64,000 bases of DNA from an uncultured Oscillospiraceae bacterium. Lineage in GTDB: Bacteria > Bacillota > Clostridia > Oscillospirales > Oscillospiraceae. This document shows positions 1-11,539 of this stretch, piece by piece (within the stretch, counting starts at the first letter, position 1; the number at the start of each line of letters is the position of its first letter). The stretch is taken from NCBI GenBank assembly GCA_949841355.1, contig CATKZP010000011.1, positions 23,787 to 87,786 of the forward strand. The letters are read 5' to 3'. The notes under the pieces were generated by a model. That model searched no databases. It was given only the letters and a program-made list of their open reading frames with translations, and had not been told where the DNA came from. A program made the translations under genes and the position numbers.

Positions 1-1
1 C

Positions 2-361
2 AGGTATAAGGCCTTTGAGATCAATACCCGCCAGGGGCGCAGCAATTACTACGTCACCGGCGCGGGGCACAACATCGCCCAATACCTGGTGGGCGACCTC
101 ATCGAGGGGCGGGACCTGCCCCCGGCCATCACGGGCAATCGCTCCATCTGGCGGATGATTCCCCGCGCGCTGGCCTACCGGTATATCCCCCGGCGGTACC
201 ACGACGAGATGCGGGCATTGTTCAAGGCCGGGGCGGACCACCACTCCATGGAGTACCGCCCGGACTACACCCCCAAGCGCATTTGGCGCATCTGGAAAAA
301 CCACATCGGCTGCTGGGTTCGGTTCAACAAGTACTGCGTCAAGCCAAAGGAGAATTCATGA
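2..361 (+). CDS. ATP-grasp family ligase, C-terminal part (gene starts before the window)
   Basis: The reading frame is open from the first bases, so the gene is cut by the window edge and only about 119 C-terminal residues are visible. Near its start it carries FEINTRQGRSNYYVTG. The E-x-N-x-R pattern resembles the metal-binding end of ATP-grasp carboxylate-amine ligases. The stop codon overlaps the ATG of the racemase gene (ATGA), so the two are probably translationally coupled. In enterococci a D-aspartate ligase of the ATP-grasp class sits beside an aspartate racemase, and that precedent makes a D-Asp ligase role possible here. The catalytic core lies outside the window, so substrate and even family remain inferred. 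Confidence 0.55.
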   Translation, partial: RYKAFEINTRQGRSNYYVTGAGHNIAQYLVGDLIEGRDLPPAITGNRSIWRMIPRALAYRYIPRRYHDEMRALFKAGADHHSMEYRPDYTPKRIWRIWKNHIGCWVRFNKYCVKPKENS

Positions 362-1065
362 AACAGGAAGCGAAGCTCGGCGTTCTGGGCGGCATGGGGC
401 CCCAGGCCACCCAGGTGTTCTACCAGTTTGTGCTGGACCGCACCGACGCCGCCCGGGACCAGGACCATCTGCCCGCCCTCATCCTGTCCGACACCGGCAT
501 ACCCGACCGCACCGCCGCCATCCTCTCGGGGGACACCGAGGGGCTGTACCGGCGGCTGCTGAAGGACGCGCGGCTGCTGGAGGGCTGCGGCTGCACGGCG
601 CTGGCCATCCCCTGCAATACCTCCCACTACTTTGCCGACCGCCTTCAGGGGGAGATCGGCGTGCCCATCATCCACATGCTCCGGGAGACGGCAAAGGCGC
701 TGGCCGCTCAGGGCAGAAAGCGCCCCGGCATCCTGGGCACCGACGGCACCATTCAGACGGGCCTGTACCAGAGGGAGTGCGCCGCGGTGGGGATGGAGGC
801 GGCGGCGCCCGACCCGGACACCCAGAAGCTGGTCATGTCCATCATCTACGACGAGATCAAGCAGGGGGAGAAGGGCAGCCGGGACAAGTTCGCCAAGATC
901 GACCGGGCCATCCGCCGCGCCGGGTGCGACTGCGCCATCCTGGCCTGCACCGAGCTGTCGGTGTTCGCCACCTACCACCCCCTGCCCCCCTTCTATGTGG
1001 ACGCCATGATGGTCATGGCCGAGCGGGCGGTGGAGCAGTGCGGCTATCCCCTGCGCACCATCTGA
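358..1065 (+). CDS. aspartate/glutamate racemase family protein
   Basis: This 235-residue protein has the fold signature of the PLP-independent Asp/Glu racemases. GVLGGMGPQAT lies at the N-terminus, the first catalytic cysteine is in IPCNTSHYF (about residue 86), and the second is in LACTELSV (about residue 204). These enzymes invert the alpha carbon of aspartate or glutamate with a two-cysteine mechanism in the cytoplasm. I chose the ATG at 358 because AAAGGAGA lies just upstream and the conserved core starts there; a longer in-frame start exists but would overlap the previous gene heavily. It sits between an ATP-grasp ligase-like gene and a MurE-like gene, which suggests it supplies a D-amino acid, probably D-Asp, for cell-wall peptide synthesis. 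Asp versus Glu specificity cannot be read from the sequence. Confidence 0.88.
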   Translation: MKQEAKLGVLGGMGPQATQVFYQFVLDRTDAARDQDHLPALILSDTGIPDRTAAILSGDTEGLYRRLLKDARLLEGCGCTALAIPCNTSHYFADRLQGEIGVPIIHMLRETAKALAAQGRKRPGILGTDGTIQTGLYQRECAAVGMEAAAPDPDTQKLVMSIIYDEIKQGEKGSRDKFAKIDRAIRRAGCDCAILACTELSVFATYHPLPPFYVDAMMVMAERAVEQCGYPLRTI

Positions 1066-1083
1066 TTTCGGGGAGGTTTATCC

Positions 1084-2610
1084 ATGGAATTGACGCTGTT
1101 TCCCCTGGGGGAGTACTGCGAATTGCTGGACAAGCTGGGCCAGCTGGCCGCCCCCCTGCCGGAGGGGCTGGCGCTGGGCCGGACGGTGGAGTTCGTGTCC
1201 TACAGCTCCCGGGAGACGGTCCCCGGCACGCTGTTTTTGTGTAAGGGGGCCCATTTTAAGCCGGAATACCTGGCCGACGCCGGGCGGAAGGGGGCCTTCG
1301 CCTACGTCAGCGAGAGGGCCTATCCAGATGCGGACCTGCCCTGCATTCTGGTGCGGGACATGCGCTTGGTGATGGCTCCGCTGGCGGCGATGTACTATAA
1401 CGACCCCGCCCGGCGGCTGAAGATCATCGGCGTCACCGGCACCAAGGGGAAATCGTCCACCGCTTACTACCTCAAGCATATACTGGACGAGTATCTGGCC
1501 CCCCGGGGGCAGACCTGCGGGGTCATCTCGTCCATCGACACCTGGGACGGGGTGGAGCGGTTCGAGTCCCACCTCACCACCCCCGAGCCGCTGGAGCTGC
1601 ACCGGCACTTCGCCCACGCCCGAGCGGCCGGGATGGAGTACGTGGTGATGGAGGCGTCCAGCCAGGCGCTGAAATACCACCGCACCCTGGGCGTCCGGTT
1701 TGCCGCCGCCGCCTTTTTGAACATCGGCTCCGACCATATCTCGCCCATCGAGCACCCGGATTTCCAGGACTATTTTCACTCCAAGCTGAAGCTCTTCTCC
1801 CAGGCGGAGCTGTCCTGCGTCAATTTGGACTGCGAGCACGGGGAGGAGACCCTGGCCGCCGCCCGGGACGCCTGCGCCCAGGTGCTCACCTTCTCCCAGC
1901 GGGACCCTGACGCCCGCGTCTATGCCCATGATGTGCGCAAGTTCGGGGACGACATCCTCTTCCAGGTGGAGGCGGAGGGGCTGAGCGGCCAATACCGGCT
2001 GACCATGCCGGGGCTGTTCAACGTGGAAAACGCCCTGGCGGCCATCGCGGTCTGCCTGGGGCTGGATATCCCGCGGCAGGCGGTTCAGGACGGGCTGGCC
2101 CGGGCCCGTGTGCCGGGGCGGATGGAGGTCTACTCCAACGCCGGGGGGGACGTCACCGCCATTGTGGACTACGCTCACAACCGCATGAGCTTCGAGACCC
2201 TGTTTCGCTCGGTGAAGCGGGAGTACCCCGGCCGGTGGATCGTTATTGTATTCGGCTGTCCCGGCAAGAAGGCGTTTGCCCGCCGCCGGGACCTGGGAGA
2301 GGTGGCCGGGGCTCACGCGGACCTGGTGATTCTCACCGAGGAGGACTCCGGCGAGGAGGACACCCTGTCCATCTGCCGGGAGATCGCCTCCCACGTGGCC
2401 TGCGAATGCCGCATCGAGCCCAACCGGGGGGAGGCCATCCGCCAGGCGGTGCTCAGCTGCGACACGCCCTCCCTCATTCTCCTCACCGGCAAGGGGGCGG
2501 AGACGAGGCAGAAGCGGGGGCTGGAGTATATCGACACCCCGTCGGACGTGGAGTATGTCCAGGCGTTTCTGCGGGAGCTGGACGCCAGGAGGGGCAGGCG
2601 GGGGCTGTAG
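1084..2610 (+). CDS. MurE-like Mur ligase paralogue with non-canonical substrate motif
   Basis: The 508-residue product is a three-domain Mur ligase. An N-terminal UDP-sugar-binding region includes SSRETVPGTLF, the central ATPase P-loop is GVTGTKGKSS (about residue 116), TTPEPLELH follows, and the C-terminal domain has VDYAHN and FGCPGKKAFARRRD. Canonical meso-diaminopimelate MurE enzymes carry DNPR in the C-terminal domain; here the equivalent place reads EEDSGEED (about residue 418). The protein therefore probably adds a different residue or acts on a different acceptor. It follows the racemase by 18 bases with a GGGAGG ribosome site. A canonical murE is present at 3387-4823, so this copy is unlikely to be the housekeeping enzyme. 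Substrate assignment is inference. Confidence 0.82.
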   Translation: MELTLFPLGEYCELLDKLGQLAAPLPEGLALGRTVEFVSYSSRETVPGTLFLCKGAHFKPEYLADAGRKGAFAYVSERAYPDADLPCILVRDMRLVMAPLAAMYYNDPARRLKIIGVTGTKGKSSTAYYLKHILDEYLAPRGQTCGVISSIDTWDGVERFESHLTTPEPLELHRHFAHARAAGMEYVVMEASSQALKYHRTLGVRFAAAAFLNIGSDHISPIEHPDFQDYFHSKLKLFSQAELSCVNLDCEHGEETLAAARDACAQVLTFSQRDPDARVYAHDVRKFGDDILFQVEAEGLSGQYRLTMPGLFNVENALAAIAVCLGLDIPRQAVQDGLARARVPGRMEVYSNAGGDVTAIVDYAHNRMSFETLFRSVKREYPGRWIVIVFGCPGKKAFARRRDLGEVAGAHADLVILTEEDSGEEDTLSICREIASHVACECRIEPNRGEAIRQAVLSCDTPSLILLTGKGAETRQKRGLEYIDTPSDVEYVQAFLRELDARRGRRGL

Positions 2611-2876
2611 GGGTGGAGCTGCTTGGGGAGGCTGGGCAGACTTGTAGTCGTGCTGCGAAGCCTCCGCGACGGCTGCTAAGTCCCTGCGACAGGCGGACGA
2701 TCCGCCTCCTTGTCACGCTCGGATTGGCCGCGCGGCCAGGTCGCTTTCCCTCCGACTCAGGCAAAACCCGCCCCCGCTTTGCGGCGGCTGGGCTTTTGCT
2801 TTTGCTTCGGTCCAAGCTCCCCTGCGCGGCTATCCTCGCGCTTCCTGTTCGCAACCTAAAGTTGCGCGATAAATGG
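2611..2876. repeat. non-coding gap with a dispersed intergenic repeat
   Basis: The 321-base gap after the MurE-like gene contains no convincing gene. Bases 2750-2814 match 56061-56124 in the opposite orientation with only scattered substitutions (shared core around GGCAAAACCCGCC and GGCTGGGCTTTTGC). Both copies lie just after a stop codon. This looks like a dispersed intergenic element of the genome. A short inverted pair GTTGCG/CGCAAC near 2861-2885 borders the promoter of the next gene. Confidence 0.6.
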
Positions 2877-2905
2877 TGGACGCAACCGGGATTTTTCGGT
2901 AGACT
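2877..2905 (+). promoter_or_regulatory. candidate sigma-A promoter of the XRE gene
   Basis: TGGACG (2877-2882) and TAGACT (2900-2905) are 17 bases apart, just upstream of the AAGGAGGT ribosome site of the next gene. The same TAGACT -10 hexamer occurs in the nifJ and comM promoters. The call is from motif reading only. Confidence 0.45.
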
Positions 2906-2931
2906 GGAGCCATCAAAAGGAGGTAATCACG

Positions 2932-3300
2932 ATGATTATTCCAGTTCGTACAGCATTCCCGGCTCTGCTCGTATTGCTCATCAACCTCGCGCTTTTGGGG
3001 GCGTTTGTCTGCGTGGTCGTGCTGCTCATCCGGGCGCTGCTGAAATACCTGCGCTCCGGCAATGACCGCCGCAGTCCCCCGGAGCAGGTCAAGAGCCTGG
3101 GCGAGGCACTCAAGGCCTGGCGCACCGCCGCGGGCTTCACCCAGGAGTACGTGGCCGAGGCTCTGGGCGTCAGCCGCCAGGCTGTGTCCAAGTGGGAGAA
3201 CGGTGCCTCCGAGCCCAGCACCGCCAACCTGATGGCCCTGTCCAAGCTGTACGGCCTGCCGGTGGACGAGCTGCTGCGCCCGGCGGGAACAGACGAATAA
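2932..3300 (+). CDS. membrane-anchored XRE-family transcriptional regulator
   Basis: The 122-residue protein starts with one strongly hydrophobic segment (about residues 8-36), followed by a basic linker and a complete XRE/Cro helix-turn-helix (about residues 58-112). The recognition-helix region includes GVSRQAVSKWENG. This order, with the membrane helix first and DNA-binding domain second, implies a regulator tethered to the inner face of the membrane. An optimal AAGGAGGT ribosome site precedes the ATG. The gene stands alone between a repeat-containing gap and a strong terminator, with no partner that reveals its target. The direction and trigger of regulation are unknown. Confidence 0.8.
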   Translation: MIIPVRTAFPALLVLLINLALLGAFVCVVVLLIRALLKYLRSGNDRRSPPEQVKSLGEALKAWRTAAGFTQEYVAEALGVSRQAVSKWENGASEPSTANLMALSKLYGLPVDELLRPAGTDE

Positions 3301-3302
3301 CC

Positions 3303-3342
3303 GCAAAATGTCCCTCCCGGCCGCCGGGAGGGACATTTTTGC
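3303..3342. terminator. strong rho-independent terminator after the XRE gene
   Basis: A nearly perfect stem, GCAAAATGTCCCTCCCGGC paired with its complement, has A-rich and T-rich ends, so it can act in both directions. Confidence 0.85.
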
Positions 3343-3386
3343 GCTCAAAATCATAGATTGGGGAAAATCTCACAGGAGGTTTCCCC

Positions 3387-4823
3387 ATGAAGCTGTCTCA
3401 GCTGCTGCGTGTCATCGGGGCGCGGTGCCCCCAGGACCCCGACATCACCGCCCTCACCTGCGACTCCCGGGAGACGGTCCCCGGAGCGCTGTTCGCCGCC
3501 CTGCCCGGCCACCGCGCCGACGGCCGCGCCCACATACCCGAGGCCCTGTATAGAGGGGCGGCCGCCGTGGTGTGCGCCCCGCCCCTGCCGGGAGGCGTCC
3601 CCGGGGCGGCGGCGGACGACCCCCGGGCCGCTCTGGCCCTGCTGGCGGCGGAGTTCTACGGCCGTCCCGCCGACGCCCTCACCCTCATCGCCGTCACCGG
3701 CACCAAGGGCAAGACCACCACCGCCCACATGATCCGGGATATCCTGTCCGCCGCCGGGTATAAAACCGGCATGATAGGCACTCTGGGGGCCTACGTCGGC
3801 CGGGAAAAGCTGTGCGATGCCGCCAACACCACCCCCGAGCCCATCGCCCTGCACCGCACCCTGCGTCAGATGGCGGACAGCGGCTGTACCCATGTGGTGC
3901 TGGAGGCGTCCTCCCAGGCCATGAAGCTGCGCCGCCTGTACGGGCTGACCTTTGCCGCCGGGGTGTTCCTCAACCTGACCCCGGACCACATCGGCCCCGG
4001 CGAGCACGGGGACATCCAGGAGTACCGGGCCTGCAAGGCCGCCCTCTTCCGCCAGTGCCGCCGGGGGGTGGGCAATGGGGACGACCCCAGCTGGTCCGCC
4101 ATGGCCGCGCAGCTGCCCTCCGGCGCGCCGGTCACAGCCTTCGGCTTCACGGCGGCGGCGGACGTGCGCGCCCTGGCCGTGGAGCCCGATCCGGAGCGTC
4201 CGCTGTCCGTCCGCCTCACCGTGGCGGGCGCGCCCCGCTACCACATCCCTCTGCCGGGGGACTTCAACGGGGCGGACGCCCTGGCGGCGGTGGCGCTGGC
4301 CCGGGCGCTGGGGCTCAACGACGGCGCGGTGCGGGCGGGACTGGCCCACGCCGCCGTGCCCGGCCGGGCCCAGCGCCTGCGCGTCCCCGCCCCCTTTGAG
4401 GTGGTTATCGACTACGCCCACAACGGCGCCAGCTTTGACGCGGTGCTCTCCGCCCTGACGGCCCACCATCCCCGGCGGATCATCACGGTGTTCGGCGCGG
4501 GGGGCGACCGCCCCAAGCTGCGCCGGAGGGATATGGCCCGCTCGGCCGTTCGGTGGGCGGACTACGCCGTGGTCACCGCCGACAACCCACGCTCCGAGCC
4601 TGTGGAGGCCATCTGCGCCGACCTATCCGCCGCCCTGGGGGAGTTCCCCCACGAGGTGGTGCCGGACCGCCGGGCGGCCATCTTCCGGGCGCTGGATCTG
4701 GCGGGACCGGGGGATATCGTCGCCCTGCTGGGCAAGGGCCACGAGGAGTACATCGAGGAGAAGGGCGTGCGCCGCCCCTTTTCGGAGCGCGCGGTGGTGG
4801 CGGAATACTTCGCCGGGCGCTGA
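3387..4823 (+). CDS. murE: UDP-N-acetylmuramoyl-tripeptide synthetase (meso-DAP type MurE)
   Basis: MurE adds the third residue to UDP-MurNAc-L-Ala-D-Glu in the cytoplasmic stage of peptidoglycan synthesis. The 478-residue protein has the expected order: CDSRETVPGALF near the N-terminus, P-loop AVTGTKGKTT (about residue 107), NTTPEPIALH, the probable carbamylated lysine in YRACKAALF, VIDYAHNGAS, the DNPR motif (about residue 398) typical of meso-diaminopimelate specificity, and GKGHEEY near the C-terminus. AGGAGG precedes the ATG. The gene stands apart from the usual dcw cluster, next to a MurE paralogue that lacks DNPR. Together this marks it as the housekeeping enzyme and predicts DAP-type peptidoglycan. 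Confidence 0.92.
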   Translation: MKLSQLLRVIGARCPQDPDITALTCDSRETVPGALFAALPGHRADGRAHIPEALYRGAAAVVCAPPLPGGVPGAAADDPRAALALLAAEFYGRPADALTLIAVTGTKGKTTTAHMIRDILSAAGYKTGMIGTLGAYVGREKLCDAANTTPEPIALHRTLRQMADSGCTHVVLEASSQAMKLRRLYGLTFAAGVFLNLTPDHIGPGEHGDIQEYRACKAALFRQCRRGVGNGDDPSWSAMAAQLPSGAPVTAFGFTAAADVRALAVEPDPERPLSVRLTVAGAPRYHIPLPGDFNGADALAAVALARALGLNDGAVRAGLAHAAVPGRAQRLRVPAPFEVVIDYAHNGASFDAVLSALTAHHPRRIITVFGAGGDRPKLRRRDMARSAVRWADYAVVTADNPRSEPVEAICADLSAALGEFPHEVVPDRRAAIFRALDLAGPGDIVALLGKGHEEYIEEKGVRRPFSERAVVAEYFAGR

Positions 4824-4836
4824 CGGGAAAAAACCG

Positions 4837-4862
4837 GCCCCCCTCGGAAGAGGGGAGCCGGT
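4837..4862. terminator. bidirectional terminator between murE and nifJ
   Basis: CCGGCCCCCCTC and GAGGGGAGCCGG form a stem. On the minus strand it is followed by a run of six T, so it fits as the original terminator of nifJ as well as of murE. Confidence 0.75.
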
Positions 4863-4879
4863 GGAATGCTGTGGATGGA

Positions 4880-4935
4880 ATTACTGATACAGCTCGATGA
4901 GCTTTTGCAGGTGCGCCCAGCGGGCCATAGCGGCC
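4880..4935 (-). repeat. duplicated 3' end of nifJ (copy 1, downstream remnant)
   Basis: Bases 4880-4935 repeat 5080-5135 with a single difference (4911/5111), exactly 200 bases apart. Copy 2 encodes the last residues and stop of PFOR; copy 1 is a non-coding remnant next to the terminator. Between them lie 144 bases (4936-5079) that have no counterpart elsewhere in the window. The arrangement means either a tandem duplication with divergence or an insertion flanked by a long direct repeat. Confidence 0.85.
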
Positions 4936-5079
4936 GCCCCAACGCGTCCTATGGACGCGCCGGGGACCCCCGGATTTCAATGCTCGGTCGGAATGAATCC
5001 GCCCTGCGCAAATTCTCCGCTGCGCTCCGAATTTACGGCGCACCTGCGCCGCCCCGCCGCAGGCGGGGAAGCCGACCCG
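4936..5079. other. 144-base insert between the nifJ end duplicates
   Basis: This segment is GC-rich and non-coding, with short palindromic parts (for example CCCCGCC/GGCGGGG at 5052-5068). I recognise no known element in it. It separates the functional end of nifJ from its terminator. Confidence 0.5.
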
Positions 5080-5080
5080 A

Positions 5081-8752
<3,672 letters not shown>

Positions 8753-8815
8753 AGGCGTTTTCCTCCTTTTCATATGCGAACGTCCCCGATTTGGTCCGTT
8801 CATTTCGCGCTGAAT

Positions 8816-8844
8816 AGTCTATCACATCTGTCCCGATTTTGCAA
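8816..8844 (-). promoter_or_regulatory. candidate nifJ promoter
   Basis: On the minus strand TTGCAA (8844-8839) and TAGACT (8821-8816) are spaced by 17 bases, about 65 bases before the start codon. Confidence 0.6.
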
Positions 8845-8928
8845 TTGTCAAAGCGGATTTTTTCCGGGAAGTTTTCGCATAAGATTGGATATCCTGGGGC
8901 TTTGATTCATTTCCAGCCCGTCCCGCCC

Positions 8929-8957
8929 TTGCGCGGCGGGCCGAAGCGTGGTAGACT
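8929..8957 (+). promoter_or_regulatory. candidate comM promoter
   Basis: TTGCGC (8929-8934) and TAGACT (8952-8957) are spaced by 17 bases. The divergent nifJ promoter uses the same -10 hexamer. Confidence 0.55.
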
Positions 8958-9001
8958 ATTCCAAACGGACCAATTAGAAAGGCAGAAAGGGGTGAGCGCC
9001 C

Positions 9002-10525
9002 GTGGTATGCAATGTGCCCTCCCTAGGGCTGAACGGGGTGGCGGGCTATCCCGTCACGGCCGAGTGCGCCCTGTCCGGCGGCCTGCCCGCCTTCGACGTG
9101 GTGGGCCTGCCCGACGCCGCCGTGAAAGAGGCCCGGGAGCGGGTGCGCTCGGCGGTGAAGTCCAGCGGCTTTGACTTCCCCGTCTCCCGCATCACGGTGA
9201 ACCTGGCCCCCGCCGGGCAGCGCAAGGCGGGCACGGTGTACGACCTGCCCATTCTGGTGGGCATTCTGTGCGCGGGCGGCCAGCTCTCGCTGAAAAACGA
9301 GCGGGACTCCGCCTTCATCGGGGAGCTGTCCCTGGACGGGCGGCTGCGGCCGGTGCCGGGGGTGCTGCCCATGGCGCTGGCGGCCGGCCGGGCGGGGGTG
9401 CGGCGCCTGTTTGTCCCCGCCGATAACGCCCCCGAGGCCACCCTGGCGGCGGGGCTGGAGGTCATCCCCGTGGGCACGGTGGAGCAGCTGGCCCTCCACC
9501 TGTCCGGCGGGCGGACCATCCCGCCCGCTCCGGCGTGGCAGGACGAGCTGCCGCCCCTCCAAGGCCCCGACTTCTCCGAGGTGAAGGGGCAGGAGCACGC
9601 CAAGCGGGCGCTGGAGGTGGCTGCGGCGGGGGGCCACCACGTGCTCATGTCGGGCTCCCCCGGCTCGGGCAAGTCCATGATGGCCAAGCGCCTGCCCTCC
9701 ATACTCCCCGACCTGACCCGGGCGGAGGCGCTGGCCTGCACGGAAATCTACTCCGTCATGGGGCTGACCAGCCGGGAGCACCCCATGGTGCGCCGCCGGC
9801 CCTTCCGCGCCCCCCACCACACCATCTCGGCGGCGGGGATGACGGGGGGCGGCTCCAGCCCCCGGCCGGGGGAGATCTCCCTGGCCCACAACGGCGTGCT
9901 CTTTCTGGACGAGCTGCCCGAGTTCCACTCCGACGTGCTGGAGGTCCTCCGCCAGCCCCTGGAGGACGGAGTGGCCCAGATCTCCCGCGTGTCCGGCTCT
10001 GTGACCTATCCCAGCCGGTTCATGCTGGTGTGCGCCATGAACCCCTGCAAATGCGGCTGGTATGGCCACCCGTCGGGCCGCTGCACCTGCACGGAGCAGG
10101 GGGTGCGGCGCTACCTGTCCCGGCTGTCGGGCCCCATGCTGGACCGTATCGACATCTGTGTGGACGTGCCCTCCTTGGACTACGATGAGCTGTCGGGGAA
10201 CGCCCCGCCTGCGGAGAGCTCGGCGGCCATCCGGGCGCGGGTGAACGCCGCCCGGGCCGTTCAGACGGCGCGCTACGGCCCAGACGGTCCCGCCTGCAAC
10301 GCCCAGATGGGCCCCCGGGAGCTGCGGGCTTACTGCAAGCTGGACGAAGCCTGCCAGCAGCTCATACGGGGGGCCTATGACCGGCTGGGGCTAACCGCCC
10401 GGGGGTACGACCGCATTTTGCGGGTGGCCCGCACCATCGCGGACCTGGACGGGGCGGAGGGCATCGCCGCCCACCACCTGGCGGAGGCGCTGCAATACCG
10501 GCCGCCCGAGCATTTGAGGGCATAG
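9002..10525 (+). CDS. comM: YifB/ComM family Mg-chelatase-like AAA+ ATPase
   Basis: The 507-residue protein has the full ComM layout: an N-terminal Lon-like domain (GLPDAAVKEARERV, ITVNLAPAGQRK), an AAA+ module with Walker A GSPGSGKS (about residue 217) and Walker B LFLDELPEF (about residue 300), a cysteine group NPCKCGWYG, and the C-terminal Mg_chelatase_C region. ComM-type helicases promote branch migration during recombination of incoming DNA in naturally competent bacteria, and the family is widespread in Firmicutes. The start is a GTG with AAAGGGG upstream; the first conserved residues follow immediately. No other competence gene is adjacent. It is convergent with the next gene across a shared terminator. 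Confidence 0.92.
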   Translation: MVCNVPSLGLNGVAGYPVTAECALSGGLPAFDVVGLPDAAVKEARERVRSAVKSSGFDFPVSRITVNLAPAGQRKAGTVYDLPILVGILCAGGQLSLKNERDSAFIGELSLDGRLRPVPGVLPMALAAGRAGVRRLFVPADNAPEATLAAGLEVIPVGTVEQLALHLSGGRTIPPAPAWQDELPPLQGPDFSEVKGQEHAKRALEVAAAGGHHVLMSGSPGSGKSMMAKRLPSILPDLTRAEALACTEIYSVMGLTSREHPMVRRRPFRAPHHTISAAGMTGGGSSPRPGEISLAHNGVLFLDELPEFHSDVLEVLRQPLEDGVAQISRVSGSVTYPSRFMLVCAMNPCKCGWYGHPSGRCTCTEQGVRRYLSRLSGPMLDRIDICVDVPSLDYDELSGNAPPAESSAAIRARVNAARAVQTARYGPDGPACNAQMGPRELRAYCKLDEACQQLIRGAYDRLGLTARGYDRILRVARTIADLDGAEGIAAHHLAEALQYRPPEHLRA

Positions 10526-10527
10526 AG

Positions 10528-10560
10528 AACCGGCCCCCGGCAAGCCGCCGGGGGCCGGTT
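10528..10560. terminator. terminator between convergent comM and the HTH gene
   Basis: AACCGGCCCCCGGC and GCCGGGGGCCGGTT pair around a 5-base loop, followed by GTT on the plus strand. Confidence 0.75.
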
Positions 10561-10561
10561 G

Positions 10562-10999
10562 TTATGTGTCCGCCAGTACCGCCAGAACCCGCTGGCTGGG
10601 TCCCGTGAGGATGACCCGGGCCGCGCCCAGCCCCCGCCGGTCCACGCCGTAGGAGTAAGAGAAGGACACCGCGCCCTCCTCCCGGTTCACCCGGTCCAGC
10701 AGGCGCTGGCGCAGCGCCCCCTCGCCGTCCCCGTCCACGGGGATGTCCCGGATGAGGCAGCAGCGGTCCTCCGGCTGTCCGCCCAGCATGAAGTCGTAGA
10801 CCTTGGCGTTGCGGTTGGCCGCCATGGCCCGGCGTGCGCCGCCGTCCTGGAACAGCCGCTGCACGTCCTCCGGGGAGAAGCGCCACGCGCCGTCCACCTT
10901 GGCGCCGGTGAGCCGCCCCTCCTGCAAATAGCTGCGCAGGGTGCGGTCGGTGAGGCCGGTGAAGCCGGCCAGATCCTCAATAGAGTAGGTTTTGTCCAT
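10562..10999 (-). CDS. small helix-turn-helix (excisionase/MerR-like) protein
   Basis: The 145-residue protein begins with a winged helix-turn-helix of the excisionase/MerR type: YSIEDLAGFTGLTDRTLRSY, followed by GAWRFSPEDVQRLF. That predicts DNA binding by the first 55 residues or so. The C-terminal 85 residues have no motif I recognise. An AGGAGGG ribosome site supports the ATG at 10999; an upstream in-frame start would read through the ribosome site. It is a single gene between the comM terminator and secG. Its target is unknown. Confidence 0.7.
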   Translation of the reverse strand: MDKTYSIEDLAGFTGLTDRTLRSYLQEGRLTGAKVDGAWRFSPEDVQRLFQDGGARRAMAANRNAKVYDFMLGGQPEDRCCLIRDIPVDGDGEGALRQRLLDRVNREEGAVSFSYSYGVDRRGLGAARVILTGPSQRVLAVLADT

Positions 11000-11098
11000 A
11001 GATAAGCCCTCCTGATTGTATTTCAGCGCGCCTGATGGTGTCATTGTACCAGGGGGGCGGGCGGGTTTCAATTTGAAATTCCAGGGGATTTTCCGGGC

Positions 11099-11136
11099 AA
11101 AAAAGCTCCCTCCGCCGGAGCGGAGGGAGCTTTTTC
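11099..11136 (-). terminator. secG terminator
   Basis: A 16-base stem (AAAAAGCTCCCTCCGC with its complement) is followed on the minus strand by a run of T. Confidence 0.85.
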
Positions 11137-11146
11137 ACATTGCGCG

Positions 11147-11392
11147 TCAGGTCAGGGACAGCAGGCACAGCGCCAGGGTGAGGACCATGAACACGATGGC
11201 CACCCATTTGGTCATCTTGGCCAGCCGGGCGTCGGCGGACTTGGCCTTGTTCTTGGACAGGAAGGTGTCCGCGCCGCCGGCGATGGCGCCGGACAGGCCC
11301 GCGCTCTTGCCGGACTGGAGCATGACGATGGCGACCAGCGCCAGGGACACGATAAAGTAAATGATAGAGACAATAATCTGGGGAGTGGTCAT
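11147..11392 (-). CDS. secG: preprotein translocase subunit SecG
   Basis: This 81-residue protein has two membrane helices (about residues 5-24 and 60-80) separated by a cytoplasmic loop with SGKSAGLSGAIAGGADTFL, the typical SecG loop. SecG is the small accessory subunit of the SecYEG channel and helps SecA-driven export. Length and topology match the family. The gene has its own promoter and terminator. Confidence 0.92.
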   Translation of the reverse strand: MTTPQIIVSIIYFIVSLALVAIVMLQSGKSAGLSGAIAGGADTFLSKNKAKSADARLAKMTKWVAIVFMVLTLALCLLSLT

Positions 11393-11456
11393 GTTGACTC
11401 AAATCCTTTCGGTGATGGCTTGGTAAAGGCGGGCAGGTCCCGCACAGGTATCTAGC

Positions 11457-11485
11457 ATAATACCACAGTTCCGGCTCGATTGCAA
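11457..11485 (-). promoter_or_regulatory. candidate secG promoter
   Basis: On the minus strand TTGCAA (11485-11480) and TATTAT (11462-11457) are 17 bases apart. Confidence 0.65.
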
Positions 11486-11515
11486 GCCTTTTCTTTTCAA
11501 GGGACTTAAAACGAA

Positions 11516-11531
11516 TGTTTCACGTGAAACA
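11516..11531. other. parS centromere-like site (ParB binding), perfect match
   Basis: TGTTTCACGTGAAACA is an exact copy of the 16-base parS palindrome recognised by chromosomal ParB/Spo0J proteins. It lies in the short gap between the end of the DUF1846 gene and the secG promoter. ParB-parS complexes load SMC and segregate the origin region, and the sites usually cluster near oriC. Confidence 0.9.
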
Positions 11532-11539
11532 TGCTCCGC

